Assembly: GCF_000153705.1 (NCBI RefSeq)
Contig: NZ_DS022272.1
Coordinates: forward strand, 1 to 64,000
Source of the DNA: Fulvimarina pelagi HTCC2506
Lineage (GTDB): Bacteria > Pseudomonadota > Alphaproteobacteria > Rhizobiales > Rhizobiaceae
Reading direction: 5' to 3'
DNA: 64,000 nt
In this document: positions 46,428-55,411 of the stretch, in pieces
Layout: the number at the start of each line of letters is the position of its first letter
Position numbering within the stretch: the first letter of the stretch is position 1
Notes under the pieces: generated by a model
What the model saw: only the letters and a program-made list of their open reading frames with translations
The model's database searches: none
Told to the model about the DNA's origin: nothing
Made by a program: the position numbers and the translations under genes

Positions 46428-47042
46428 ATGATCACCGTCCACTGCCTACAATATTCACGTGGGTCCCGCATCGTCTGGCTTCTGGAAGAGCTTGGCCAGA
46501 CCTATGAACTGAAGAACTACGATCGGACTGAAGCCTACCGTGCCCCGCCGGAACTGAAGGCGAAACATCCTCTCGGCAAGGCGCCGGTCATCGAGGACGG
46601 CGATCTCGTGCTCGCCGAGTCGGCGGCGATCCTTCGCTATATCGACGGGCGGTACGGCGAGAACCGTCACTCGCCCGAGCCAGGCACACATGCCCACGCC
46701 CATCATGACGAATGGCTGGACTTCGTGGAAGGTTCGATGGCGCGCTCGGTGATCGCGGCGTTCTGGGCAAAGCGCAATGGAGGCGAGATCGAACCGAAGA
46801 TGAGAGACGAGTTCGCGGCGATCATGGCCTATCTCGGCGATACGCTGGAGAACCGTCGTTTTCTAATGGGCGAGAAGCTGATGCTCGCAGACATCCAGAT
46901 CTCATATCTCCTCGCCATGTCCGAATATGCCGGTGTGCTCCAGCCTCATCCGAAAGTCACAGCCTATTGGGAGCGGCTCCGGGCAATTCCGACGCTTCAG
47001 AAGACCATCGAAAAGACCGGACCAATTATGCCGAGGGCATAA
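46428..47042 (+). CDS. Glutathione S-transferase family protein
   Basis: 204 residues. The thioredoxin-like N-terminal domain has SRGSRIVWLLEELG and the glutathione-binding segment KAPVIEDGDLVLAESAAILR; the C-terminal domain is helical. Ser10 (YSRGS) is the probable catalytic residue near the N-terminus. It may detoxify electrophiles. It starts 28 bases after dsbB, so co-transcription is likely. Confidence 0.93.
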   Translation: MITVHCLQYSRGSRIVWLLEELGQTYELKNYDRTEAYRAPPELKAKHPLGKAPVIEDGDLVLAESAAILRYIDGRYGENRHSPEPGTHAHAHHDEWLDFVEGSMARSVIAAFWAKRNGGEIEPKMRDEFAAIMAYLGDTLENRRFLMGEKLMLADIQISYLLAMSEYAGVLQPHPKVTAYWERLRAIPTLQKTIEKTGPIMPRA

Positions 47043-47129
47043 GGGTTTTCGTTGGGTTGCCAAAGCCTGTCTGAGGCAAGCTCTTAGGCGGCAAGGATCC
47101 TTGAGCTTGCTTTCGGCGTCGCTGAGGCA

Positions 47130-47603
47130 ATGTCACGAGCGATGACCTTGTTCGCGCTCCTCATTGGCATCGGCCTCATCCTTTGCCTTGGTATCGTCCA
47201 TCACTTCGGCGTCCTGACGATCATCCGGATCACGCCTCATGCAGAAGCGAATGGGCACGTGGCGGTGCTGGTAACATTCGCCGGGCTGTTCGCCCTGCAT
47301 CTCGTCGAAATTTTCGCCTTCGCATTGGTTTTCGCCGCTCTGTTGACGTTTGATTCTTTGGGGAACTTCGGCGGAAGTTATTCGGGTAGCTGGGCCGACC
47401 TGATCTACTTCTCAGGCACCAACTTCGTGACTTTGGGCTATACGGACATCACCGTGACGGGGCCGATCCGGATCATCAATATGATGCAGTCGCTCGGCGG
47501 CTTCATGGCGCTTACATGGTCCGCGACGTTGATCTATTCCGTCTCCGGCACAGCATGGCACCAAGGCGGCTACACCTCGCGTGCGTCGCCGGAAAACGCC
47601 TGA
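47130..47603 (+). CDS. Small potassium channel-like (ion channel family) protein
   Basis: 157 residues with four hydrophobic segments. The pore-loop region YFSGTNFVTLGYTDITV matches two-TM ion channel proteins, with TLGYTD in place of the potassium filter TVGYGD. The Thr in place of Gly could change selectivity. It stands alone between the GST and TRAP genes. Confidence 0.82.
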   Translation: MSRAMTLFALLIGIGLILCLGIVHHFGVLTIIRITPHAEANGHVAVLVTFAGLFALHLVEIFAFALVFAALLTFDSLGNFGGSYSGSWADLIYFSGTNFVTLGYTDITVTGPIRIINMMQSLGGFMALTWSATLIYSVSGTAWHQGGYTSRASPENA

Positions 47604-47659
47604 GGACGGCTTGGCGATCGCTCGCACTGCAACACCACAAACAATGAGATGCGGCCTTT

Positions 47660-49873
47660 CTATCCAGCCGGCGCACTCTTTGCTTTTTCTGCTTTGCTCG
47701 TAGGTTTCGCGCCTTCGATCAGGATCAGGGCAACGATCGCGGCGGCGCCGATGAGATCGGTGATCAAGCCCGGATAGATGAGCGCCAGGGCTCCAGCGAG
47801 TGCAACCAGCCTGAGCCAGATCGGGAGCGGGCGGCGGAAATAGCCCTCGGCGGCGACGGCGAGCAGGAGGACGCCGCAGATGCTCGTCACCAGCACCCAG
47901 AGGATGTTCGTCACCGTCGCATCGATCATCAGCATCGCGTGGGAGAAGACGAACATGTAAGGCACGATGAAGCCCGCGAGCGCCAGCTTCATCGCCTGGA
48001 CTCCGGTGGCGTTCGGATCGCCGCCGGAAATGCCGGCTCCGGCATAGGCCGCAAGGGCCACCGGAGGGGTGAGGTTGGCGAAAATGCCGAAATAGAAGAC
48101 GAACATATGTGCGACGAAGATCGCCGTCGCATTCGATCCCGCCAACTCCTGAAACAGCGGTAGGTTGAGGAGGATCGGCGCTGCCATCGTCGAAGTGATG
48201 ATGTAGGTAGGAATCGACGGCAGCCCCATTCCGAGGACGATCGAGGCGACCATCGTCAGGAACAGTGTCGCAAGCAGCTGGAGCGTGTCATAGGGGATGG
48301 CGTTGCCGAGTTCGACGACGGCATCGGCCGCCTCGAGCGCGATGCCCGTGAGGGTCGCTACTCCGACGATGATGCCGACCGCGCCGCAGGCCATTGCAAC
48401 GGGAATGGAGGAGCGCACGCCGTCCTCCATCGCATCCCGCAGGCTCGTGAAATCCATGGTTTCGAGGATCGGCCCAATCCGCCTTCGCGCGATGTTGACG
48501 AGGATCGGTACGACGACCATCACGACGAGAAGCCAGCGGCTGGTCCGGAACCCCGGTATCTGGTAGCCCGAGACGATCGCCATGATCTGCGGTTCGAGGA
48601 TGAGCAGCGCAGAGAGCGCGGCGGTAAAGACGACGACCGGCATGGTACCGCATACGAGCACCGTCGCCGCGATCGACCAGAAGGCCGCGTAGAACGGCGC
48701 GTAGCCTTCGAAGAGAAGCCACAGCAGCACGACCATCGGCACCAGTAGATGGCCGCGCTCGGCCATCACCTGTTTCACCGGCGTCAGCTGAGAGCGCGGA
48801 ATGCCTTCGAGCTCGTTGCGCAGGGCGCGCAGGTGCACCTGAGCGAGGACGCCGAGATAGTAGAGCAGGGCAGGGATGATGCCGGCGAGGATGATCTGTG
48901 TGTAAGGGACCGACAGAACCTCGGCCATGATGAAGGCGGCCGCGCCCATGATCGGCGGCAGGATCTGCCCGCCGACGCTTGCCGAGGCTTCGACCGCGCC
49001 CGCAAAATTCGGCTTGTAGCCGGTCTTTTTCATGAGCGGGATCGTGAATGCCCCGGTGGTCACGACATTGGCGATGGCCGAGCCGTTGATCGAGCCGAGA
49101 AAGCCGGAGGCGATCACCGCTACCTTGGCCGGTCCGCCCTTTGAATGGCCCGCGACCGCGAGCGCTAGATCGTTAAAAAGCTGGCCAAGGCCGGATTTGC
49201 CGAGAAACGCACCGAACAGGATGAAAAGAATGATGTAGCTCGCCGAGACGCCGATCGCGGTGCCGAGCAGTCCCTCGGTGATGTAGACGAGATGCGCGAT
49301 CACTTGTTTGAAGGTGGCCAGCACAATCGCTTCGTTCAGCTGATTGTAGAAGGCGAGCTTGGCGTAAAAACCGTAGGCGAGGAAGATCACGCACAGGATC
49401 GTAAGCCCCCAACCCGTGACGCGCCGCGAGGCGTCGATGACGAGGAGGATGGCGACGAGGCCGATGACGGCATCGGTCATCGTGATCCGCCCGCCGGACG
49501 CGATCACCCGGTCCGCCACAACCAGCATGTAGACGAGGATCGCGAAGGCAGCTGCGGCGGTGATCCAGTCGTAGATCGGAAGACGATCCCGGGGGCCCGA
49601 CTTCGTCAGCGGATAGAGGATGAAGGTAAGGCCGAGCAGCGTGTAGAGATGGATCGAGCGTTGGGCAACGTCGACCAGCGGGCCGGAGACCGAGGTATAG
49701 AGGTGGAAGGCGGCAAGGGCGACGCAGAGCACTGTGACGACCAGCGCGATCGGCTTCGGCAGAGAGTGCCGGAACGCGCTCTCGCGGTCGTATTTTTCCA
49801 GCGTTTCGCGATCGACGGCAGTGTCAGAGGGGACATCGGACCGCGTCGTGGTCCCGTTCGGATCGCTCGCCAC
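47660..49873 (-). CDS. Fused TRAP transporter permease (TAXI type)
   Basis: 737 residues with about 18 hydrophobic segments, a fusion of the small DctQ-like and large DctM-like subunits. GSINGSAIANVVTTGAFTIP and the following GYKPNFAGAVEASASVGGQI are the family hallmarks. With the periplasmic TAXI protein upstream it imports an organic acid using Na+ or H+. The start is a GTG at 49873, with GGGAG ten bases upstream. The DUF1850 gene precedes it. Confidence 0.94.
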   Translation of the reverse strand: MASDPNGTTTRSDVPSDTAVDRETLEKYDRESAFRHSLPKPIALVVTVLCVALAAFHLYTSVSGPLVDVAQRSIHLYTLLGLTFILYPLTKSGPRDRLPIYDWITAAAAFAILVYMLVVADRVIASGGRITMTDAVIGLVAILLVIDASRRVTGWGLTILCVIFLAYGFYAKLAFYNQLNEAIVLATFKQVIAHLVYITEGLLGTAIGVSASYIILFILFGAFLGKSGLGQLFNDLALAVAGHSKGGPAKVAVIASGFLGSINGSAIANVVTTGAFTIPLMKKTGYKPNFAGAVEASASVGGQILPPIMGAAAFIMAEVLSVPYTQIILAGIIPALLYYLGVLAQVHLRALRNELEGIPRSQLTPVKQVMAERGHLLVPMVVLLWLLFEGYAPFYAAFWSIAATVLVCGTMPVVVFTAALSALLILEPQIMAIVSGYQIPGFRTSRWLLVVMVVVPILVNIARRRIGPILETMDFTSLRDAMEDGVRSSIPVAMACGAVGIIVGVATLTGIALEAADAVVELGNAIPYDTLQLLATLFLTMVASIVLGMGLPSIPTYIITSTMAAPILLNLPLFQELAGSNATAIFVAHMFVFYFGIFANLTPPVALAAYAGAGISGGDPNATGVQAMKLALAGFIVPYMFVFSHAMLMIDATVTNILWVLVTSICGVLLLAVAAEGYFRRPLPIWLRLVALAGALALIYPGLITDLIGAAAIVALILIEGAKPTSKAEKAKSAPAG

Positions 49874-49943
49874 GTTTTCAGACTCCCAACCGCATGCTCA
49901 CAAGACAGTGGTAGAGCAGAGCGAACTGCTATTGCAAAAATTG

Positions 49944-50432
49944 TCACGGCAACGCCGGAACGATCACGAATGTCAGCACGTGCGGGGTGTCATCCGGCGT
50001 CAGATCGTAATCTTCATCGTTCCAGTGCAGCCGATAGTCCTCTTTCGGTGTCGCCAGAACTGCGAGCGGATCGACGGTACGGTCGATGCCGTCCATGATC
50101 ACCCAGCCATTCTCGATGCGCGTGGTATCGGCGCCATCGGACGGCACGCCAGCGCCGAAGGTCTTGAATCGGGTCGAATGAATTTCGATCGCGCCGGCAT
50201 TGGTGATCCGGAAGGTTTCTTCCCAAGTCTCATGCTCGACGGAATGGATCCATGCGAGGGTGAAGCGATCGTCCGGGCGGGCCGGAAAGCGATAAAGTTC
50301 AGTCTCTTCGTTCGCGATGACCAGCGAGAAGGGGGCAGCGTCTCGGGCGACTGCCGGCGTCAATACGAAAAGAAACATCGCAGCGGTGAGAGCCGCCGCG
50401 ATGTTTACCGTAAAGGCGTCGAACCGTGCCAT
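49944..50432 (-). CDS. DUF1850 protein of a TRAP-TAXI operon
   Basis: 162 residues with a signal-like N-terminus (AAALTAAMFLFVLTPAVA). RFTLAWIHSVEHETWEETF is the family's conserved stretch. DUF1850 genes are repeatedly found between the TAXI binding protein and fused permease, as here (20-base and 70-base gaps), so it is probably an accessory of the transporter. The function is unknown. Confidence 0.85.
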   Translation of the reverse strand: MARFDAFTVNIAAALTAAMFLFVLTPAVARDAAPFSLVIANEETELYRFPARPDDRFTLAWIHSVEHETWEETFRITNAGAIEIHSTRFKTFGAGVPSDGADTTRIENGWVIMDGIDRTVDPLAVLATPKEDYRLHWNDEDYDLTPDDTPHVLTFVIVPALP

Positions 50433-50452
50433 CGGGCGCGATCGATGCAGCC

Positions 50453-51493
50453 TTATTGCGTGGCAGCCTCACCGCTCTCGGCTTCTTGAGATGCGGCTCC
50501 GTCACCGCTTCCCGAAGCGGCCCCTTCGCCCGAGCCGGAATCGTAGAAGCTCTGGGCGCCCGGATGAACGGGGGCAACGAGGCCCTCATCCATCGTCGCC
50601 GGATCGAATTGGGTGAGGGCGCTCACCGAGACCGAACCCGACTGCAGATAGTCGCTGAAGCGCTTCGCAAGTTCGCCGGCGAGCGCCTCGTCCATCGAGC
50701 CCGGAACCACCAGCATGTTGCGGATCGCGACCGTCTGGACGGCGCTTTCAATGCTATAGGCCGCGTCGTCGTTCGCCGGGATCTCGTAGTTGACGTAGAA
50801 CGGATAGCTTTCGAGCAGCTTGGAGGCGATGTCGCCCTCAACAGGCACGAAGGTGACCTCGGAGGACTGCATCAGCCCCGTGATCGAGGAGTTCGGCACC
50901 CCTGAGGTAAAGAAGGCGGCGTCCAGCGTGCCGTTGTTCATCTCGGTCACAGAGTCGGCATATCCCGTGTGCGTGACGCGGGCCATGTCGTCATAGGTCA
51001 GGCCGGCGGCCTCCAGCACCTTCTGGGCGCTCTGCTCGACGCCCGAGCCGACCTTGCCGACGCCGATCCGCTTGCCTTCGAGATCGGCAACAGACGTGAT
51101 GCCGCTGTCGCCGGTCGCGACGATCTGGACGACGTTGGGGTAAAGACCGGCGATCGCCTTGAGATCGACCGGATTGCCCTCGAACTGGCCGGTGCCCTCG
51201 ACCGCGTCGTAGGCGACGTCGCTCATGACGATGGCGATCTGGTTGAGGCCGTCCTGGATGTTCTGGATGTTGGCGACCGAAGCGCCGGTGGAGACCACCT
51301 GCACGTCGCCGACCTGATCTGATTCCTCGAAGACGCCCTTCAATGCGCCGCCGATCGGATAGTATGAGCCGGACGTACCGCCCGTGCCGAAGATGAGGTT
51401 CTGTTCCTGCGCGCTGGCCGCGTTGGAGAGCCCTGTGATGCCGCCGAGAGCAATGGCGACCGCGACCGCGATCGGGGTTGTCCGTTTCGTCAT
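50453..51493 (-). CDS. TAXI-family TRAP transporter substrate-binding protein
   Basis: 346 residues. A signal peptide ends at ASA. LIFGTGGTSGSYYPIGGALK and the LEGKRIGVGKVGSGVEQSAQ stretch are TAXI hallmarks. It captures the ligand in the periplasm. The last 27 residues are a Gly/Ser/Glu/Ala tail (from GSGEGAASGSGDG) that goes beyond the folded domain and is unusual for the family. It heads the operon with DUF1850 and the permease, and is divergent from the deacetylase-like gene. Confidence 0.93.
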   Translation of the reverse strand: MTKRTTPIAVAVAIALGGITGLSNAASAQEQNLIFGTGGTSGSYYPIGGALKGVFEESDQVGDVQVVSTGASVANIQNIQDGLNQIAIVMSDVAYDAVEGTGQFEGNPVDLKAIAGLYPNVVQIVATGDSGITSVADLEGKRIGVGKVGSGVEQSAQKVLEAAGLTYDDMARVTHTGYADSVTEMNNGTLDAAFFTSGVPNSSITGLMQSSEVTFVPVEGDIASKLLESYPFYVNYEIPANDDAAYSIESAVQTVAIRNMLVVPGSMDEALAGELAKRFSDYLQSGSVSVSALTQFDPATMDEGLVAPVHPGAQSFYDSGSGEGAASGSGDGAASQEAESGEAATQ

Positions 51494-51712
51494 GATCGAG
51501 GTTTCCTCCCTGAAACCGTTCTCGTTTTCGAATTGGGATGCGAGGAATGAGGATATCGCAGCACCGGTCGGATGCAATGCCGGCTGCCGAATTCTGCCCG
51601 CGCGTCTCAAGTCTCCGGTTCCATAGCGGACTCCTTCAGCACGAGAGGCATCCCGCCTGGAATTGGCCTTCCGGCCTCACAGGTTCTGGAGCGACAGAAG
51701 CGAGGGCCCATA

Positions 51713-52756
51713 ATGGATATCGTCTTTTCGGAAACGCAACTCGTGCATCGGCCGCAGCAATACGGTGTGCACGGCCGGCTCGTAACGCCGCTCGAAAACC
51801 CAAACAGGGCCGAAACGCTGCGCGAGCGATTGACCGGCATGGGGCTGACCCATCGCCAGCCGGAGGATGTCGGTGTGGAGGCCATCACGGCGGTTCATGC
51901 GGGGCATTACGTCGACTTCCTGCGCGGGGCCTGGAGCCGATTTCAGGCACTGAGGAACGCAGGGCCGGAAGTGCTGCCGAACGTTCATCCCTATCATGCC
52001 GGGGCCTCGTCCCTCGGAGCCAGGCCGGCGCCGCGCACCACCGGCATCCTCGGACAAACGGGCTGGTATATCGGCGATCTTTCCTGCGCGATGGGCGAGC
52101 GCACGTTCGAGGCGATCTACGAGTCCGCCATGACCGCCGCCACGGCGGCGGATATCGTGCTTGGCGGTCAGCCCGCTGCCTACGCCCTCTGCCGGCCTCC
52201 AGGTCACCACGCCTATCCTGACCGCGCGAACGGCTTCTGTTTCTTCAACAATGCCGCGATTGCCGCCCAGCGGCTTCGATCGAAATACGGCAAGGTCGCG
52301 ATCATCGATTTCGATACCCACCACGGCGACGGCACGCAGGCCATCTTCTACGATCGCGGCGACGTCTTCGTGGGCTCGGTCCACACCGAGACAAGCGAAT
52401 ATTATCCGCATTTCTTTGGCTATGCGGACGAGACGGGGCGCGAGGGGGGCGAGGGCTGCAACCTCAACATCCCGCTTGCTTTCAAGGCGGACAATCATGC
52501 GATCATTACAGGCGTCGAGCGGCTGATCGATGCTGCGACGGCGTTCGGTGCCGAAGCCCTCGTCGTCTCCGCCGGCTGGGACGCGCACAAGGACGATCCG
52601 CTCTCCCGACTCTCGGTGACAGAGGAGGCCTATTCGCGGATCGGTGAACTCGTAGGCGGTGTGAACCTGCCGACGGTCATCGTGCAGGAAGGCGGTTATT
52701 CGCTGGCGGCGGTGGCGGAATGTGCGCCGCGATTTGTGGAGGCGTTCGGGCGGTAG
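51713..52756 (+). CDS. Histone deacetylase-family amidohydrolase (acetylpolyamine hydrolase-like)
   Basis: 347 residues. The zinc site and charge relay are visible: PPGHHAYPDRANGFCFFNN, then IIDFDTHHGDGTQAIFYD and SAGWDAHKDDPLS. Bacterial members remove acetyl groups from polyamines or similar amides. GAGGGCCC precedes the ATG at 51713. The gene is divergent from the TAXI operon, so its substrate could be the imported compound, but this is only context. Confidence 0.92.
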   Translation: MDIVFSETQLVHRPQQYGVHGRLVTPLENPNRAETLRERLTGMGLTHRQPEDVGVEAITAVHAGHYVDFLRGAWSRFQALRNAGPEVLPNVHPYHAGASSLGARPAPRTTGILGQTGWYIGDLSCAMGERTFEAIYESAMTAATAADIVLGGQPAAYALCRPPGHHAYPDRANGFCFFNNAAIAAQRLRSKYGKVAIIDFDTHHGDGTQAIFYDRGDVFVGSVHTETSEYYPHFFGYADETGREGGEGCNLNIPLAFKADNHAIITGVERLIDAATAFGAEALVVSAGWDAHKDDPLSRLSVTEEAYSRIGELVGGVNLPTVIVQEGGYSLAAVAECAPRFVEAFGR

Positions 52757-52767
52757 GCTCTCGGCTC

Positions 52768-52803
52768 TCCTCCGTCATACTCGGCCACCGTGCCGAGTAT
52801 CGA
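52768..52803 (+). repeat. Dispersed palindromic repeat, copy 4
   Basis: Following CCGTC, the arms ATACTCGGC and GCCGAGTAT enclose CACCGT, directly after the deacetylase-like gene. It pairs in inverted orientation with copy 5. Confidence 0.7.
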
Positions 52804-52868
52804 GTGCGATGTCGGCCGAAGGTTCTCTTTCCCTAGTGAGACGCAAGTGCCGAGGGTTCAGCGCAGGC

Positions 52869-52898
52869 TGGATCTTCGGGACGGAGCCCGATGATGAC
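52869..52898 (-). repeat. Dispersed palindromic repeat, copy 5
   Basis: The arms ATCTTCGGG and CCCGATGAT (one mismatch) enclose ACGGAG. It lies in the convergent gap between the deacetylase-like and transglycosylase genes and may act as a bidirectional terminator or RNA stabiliser. Confidence 0.6.
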
Positions 52899-52912
52899 AA
52901 ATCGCGGGGTTC

Positions 52913-55120
52913 TTACCCGTTCCGGCCGAACCTTAAATCCTTTTCGATCGAGAACGGGGCGCCGAGGCGGACCTTATAGATCTGGTAGTTTTCCAGAATG
53001 CGCTGGACGTAGGAGCGCGTCTCGCCGAACGGAATGCGCTCGACCCAGTCGATCACCTCCTCGAGGGGCTTGCCGCGCGGATCCCCGAACCGTTCGATCC
53101 ATTCCTTCGCCCGACGTGGGCCGGCGTTGTAGGCTGCGAAGGTGAGGACGTAGGAGCCGCCGAAGTCAGCGATCTGCTCGCCGAGGAAGCGGGCACCCAG
53201 CGTGGCATTGTAGCCGGGATCGGAGAGGAGGCGAGCCTCGGAATAGGGCAGGCCCAGACGGCCGGCGACGCCTCGCGCCGTGCCGGGCATCAGCTGCAAC
53301 AGGCCGAGTGCGCCAGCGCCCGAACGCGCCCGCGGATTGAACGCGCTTTCCTGCCGCGCGATCGAATAGGCGAGCGCCTTGCCCGCCGCCGAGATGTTGG
53401 CGTTCGCCGGGATGACACCGATCGGATAGGCGAGCGCCGGGGCGTCGACGCCGCGATAGCTGGCGAGCTTGCCGACCGTCAATGACAGGTTATGGTTGCC
53501 ACGACGCTCGGCCATTACCGCCAGAAGCGCGAGTTCACCCGGGCTATCGAGCTCGCGGGCTAGGTCGCGGTAGAGGATGTCCGCCCGCCAGTCGGAGCCG
53601 ATCTGCTCCAGGCGATTGATCGCCTGGACGGCCTCCCGCGAGGAAAAGCGCTGACGTTCGGCATTGCTCGGGTTCGGATAGGCAATCTGCCCCGGTGAGC
53701 GGCCAAGCTTTGCAAGCGCAAGCTGACCGTAGAAAGTGGTCGAGTGGCGCGCGGCCTGATTGTAGTAGCTCGAGGCGTTTCCGCCTCCGCCCGCCTCGGC
53801 GGCGCGGCCGAGCCAGTAATAACCGCGACCGAGCGAGATCGGCTTCGACGAGACCGAGAGAATCTTCTCAAAGTGTCGGTGCGCTGTGCCGGGATCCTTC
53901 AGGAAGCGCAATGCGATCCAGCCGGCATGGAATTCGGCTTCGGCGCGCTCGACATCGTCCTGTGCCGAATGCCCCGCTGCAATCTGGTAGGCGAGTCTCG
54001 GATTGCCGGCATCGAGAAGATCGCGGGCGACGATGCGGCGCTCGTTCCACCAGGCGTCAGGATTGATCAGGACACGCGGATCGCGTGGGGAATTAAGGAG
54101 GATCTGCGCAGCTTCCTGCAGCCGATCATGCTTGCGGTAGTGTTCGGCGAGGGCGAGTTGATAGCTTGTCGCTCGCTGATCGGCCGGCACCTGAGCAAGC
54201 AACGTGCCGGCATTGCGCTCGCCTCGCAGCGCCGCGGACCAGGCACGAAACAGTGTCGTCGCTTCAGCGAGATTGCGGACCCGGTCAGCGTCCGCGATAC
54301 GATCGCGATAGAGCAGCATCGCCATACGGTGGCGATGGTCGTCGCGAGTCAGCAGCGAACCGAAGTTTGAAAGGACGTCGCGTTCCGTGCCCTTGTCGAG
54401 AATTTCCACGTGCCAAAGCGTCTGGATCACGCTGCGGGCCTGGCCGCCCTGATTGCTTTCCTGATAGGCGCGGGCCAGCGCCATCGCACCCTCCGGTGTT
54501 TCTGGCTTGCTGCCGGCGAAGGCGCGCAACACCTGCGAAGGCGGCTGCTTCTCGCGCCAAAGCGCCTTCTCGCTGTTTTCGCGAAGGGTGGTCATACCAG
54601 GCCAGTCGGAGAGTTCACTGGCGGCGGCTGCGATCTCGTACGAGGGCACGTCGTCTTGGCCTGAAAGTGCGATTGCCCAGGCGAGAATCTTTCGGTCCAG
54701 GGAACCGGGGCGCAGGCCCTCCCGAATGCGGCGGGCCCTTGTTCCGTCGCGGTCGGAGAGCGCTTGCAGACCTTCCTTCAACTCGCCGCGCATGGGCGCG
54801 AGCTGGCCCTGCCGCGCGCTGCCGGCCGCGAGCGAGGCGGCAAAGGCGCCGGCAGAGGACGGCAACGAGGGCGCGACCGCGCGGTTCATCAGCGGGTTGG
54901 CCGGCGCGGTCACCTCGCGGCCGAAACGCCATGGATCGATGTTCTCGTTCGAGCCGCGCGGCGGGCTGGCGGCAGCTTGGGTCGAGCCCGTGACGATGCG
55001 ATCGGTCTTGCCGGGGCGATCGGCGGGGATTGGTACCGTTTGGGAGGAGGCCGAGTTCGCACTCGCGGCGACCAGAGAGGCAACGAGCCAGAGACGGGGG
55101 GACCAAGAGATGAGCGTCAT
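52913..55120 (-). CDS. Soluble-type lytic murein transglycosylase (Slt70-like)
   Basis: 735 residues. A signal peptide is present (LWLVASLVAASANSASS). A long helical-repeat region (about 80-530) forms the ring of Slt70, and the C-terminal SLT domain has the catalytic Glu in SIARQESAFNPRARSGAG and the motif LLQLMPGTARGVA, then AAYNAGPRRAKEW. It cleaves peptidoglycan to anhydromuropeptides in the periplasm. The ATG at 55120 is chosen for the signal peptide; upstream frame residues lack homology. Confidence 0.92.
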   Translation of the reverse strand: MTLISWSPRLWLVASLVAASANSASSQTVPIPADRPGKTDRIVTGSTQAAASPPRGSNENIDPWRFGREVTAPANPLMNRAVAPSLPSSAGAFAASLAAGSARQGQLAPMRGELKEGLQALSDRDGTRARRIREGLRPGSLDRKILAWAIALSGQDDVPSYEIAAAASELSDWPGMTTLRENSEKALWREKQPPSQVLRAFAGSKPETPEGAMALARAYQESNQGGQARSVIQTLWHVEILDKGTERDVLSNFGSLLTRDDHRHRMAMLLYRDRIADADRVRNLAEATTLFRAWSAALRGERNAGTLLAQVPADQRATSYQLALAEHYRKHDRLQEAAQILLNSPRDPRVLINPDAWWNERRIVARDLLDAGNPRLAYQIAAGHSAQDDVERAEAEFHAGWIALRFLKDPGTAHRHFEKILSVSSKPISLGRGYYWLGRAAEAGGGGNASSYYNQAARHSTTFYGQLALAKLGRSPGQIAYPNPSNAERQRFSSREAVQAINRLEQIGSDWRADILYRDLARELDSPGELALLAVMAERRGNHNLSLTVGKLASYRGVDAPALAYPIGVIPANANISAAGKALAYSIARQESAFNPRARSGAGALGLLQLMPGTARGVAGRLGLPYSEARLLSDPGYNATLGARFLGEQIADFGGSYVLTFAAYNAGPRRAKEWIERFGDPRGKPLEEVIDWVERIPFGETRSYVQRILENYQIYKVRLGAPFSIEKDLRFGRNG

Positions 55121-55411
55121 GCGGGTCGAGCGATCCTGATGGGTTTCGCGTATCTGGCCGTGCTCGGCGTCCTGGGAACCCCGCCCGGTGCCGCACAGCC
55201 TTGTAATGGTTGCAAAACTTCTCACAAACGGACTTAAGACGAGGTTACGGCCCTTTGAAGTCCAGCGACCCGACACCGTTCAACTGTTCGCGACCAGAGC
55301 GCATTGCCCTTCGTTGCGTCTTCGGACGCGCATTTCCCCCTTGTGTTTTCATGCCGTTGCGTTTCCACTCCTGCTCGAGACTGGTTTTATCACCGAGCGT
55401 GGAGCCGGACG

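Noticed and set aside
55121-55411. Cobalamin riboswitch before eutB
   Set aside because: No B12-box-like sequence was seen; the leaders of cobS and scpA also showed none.
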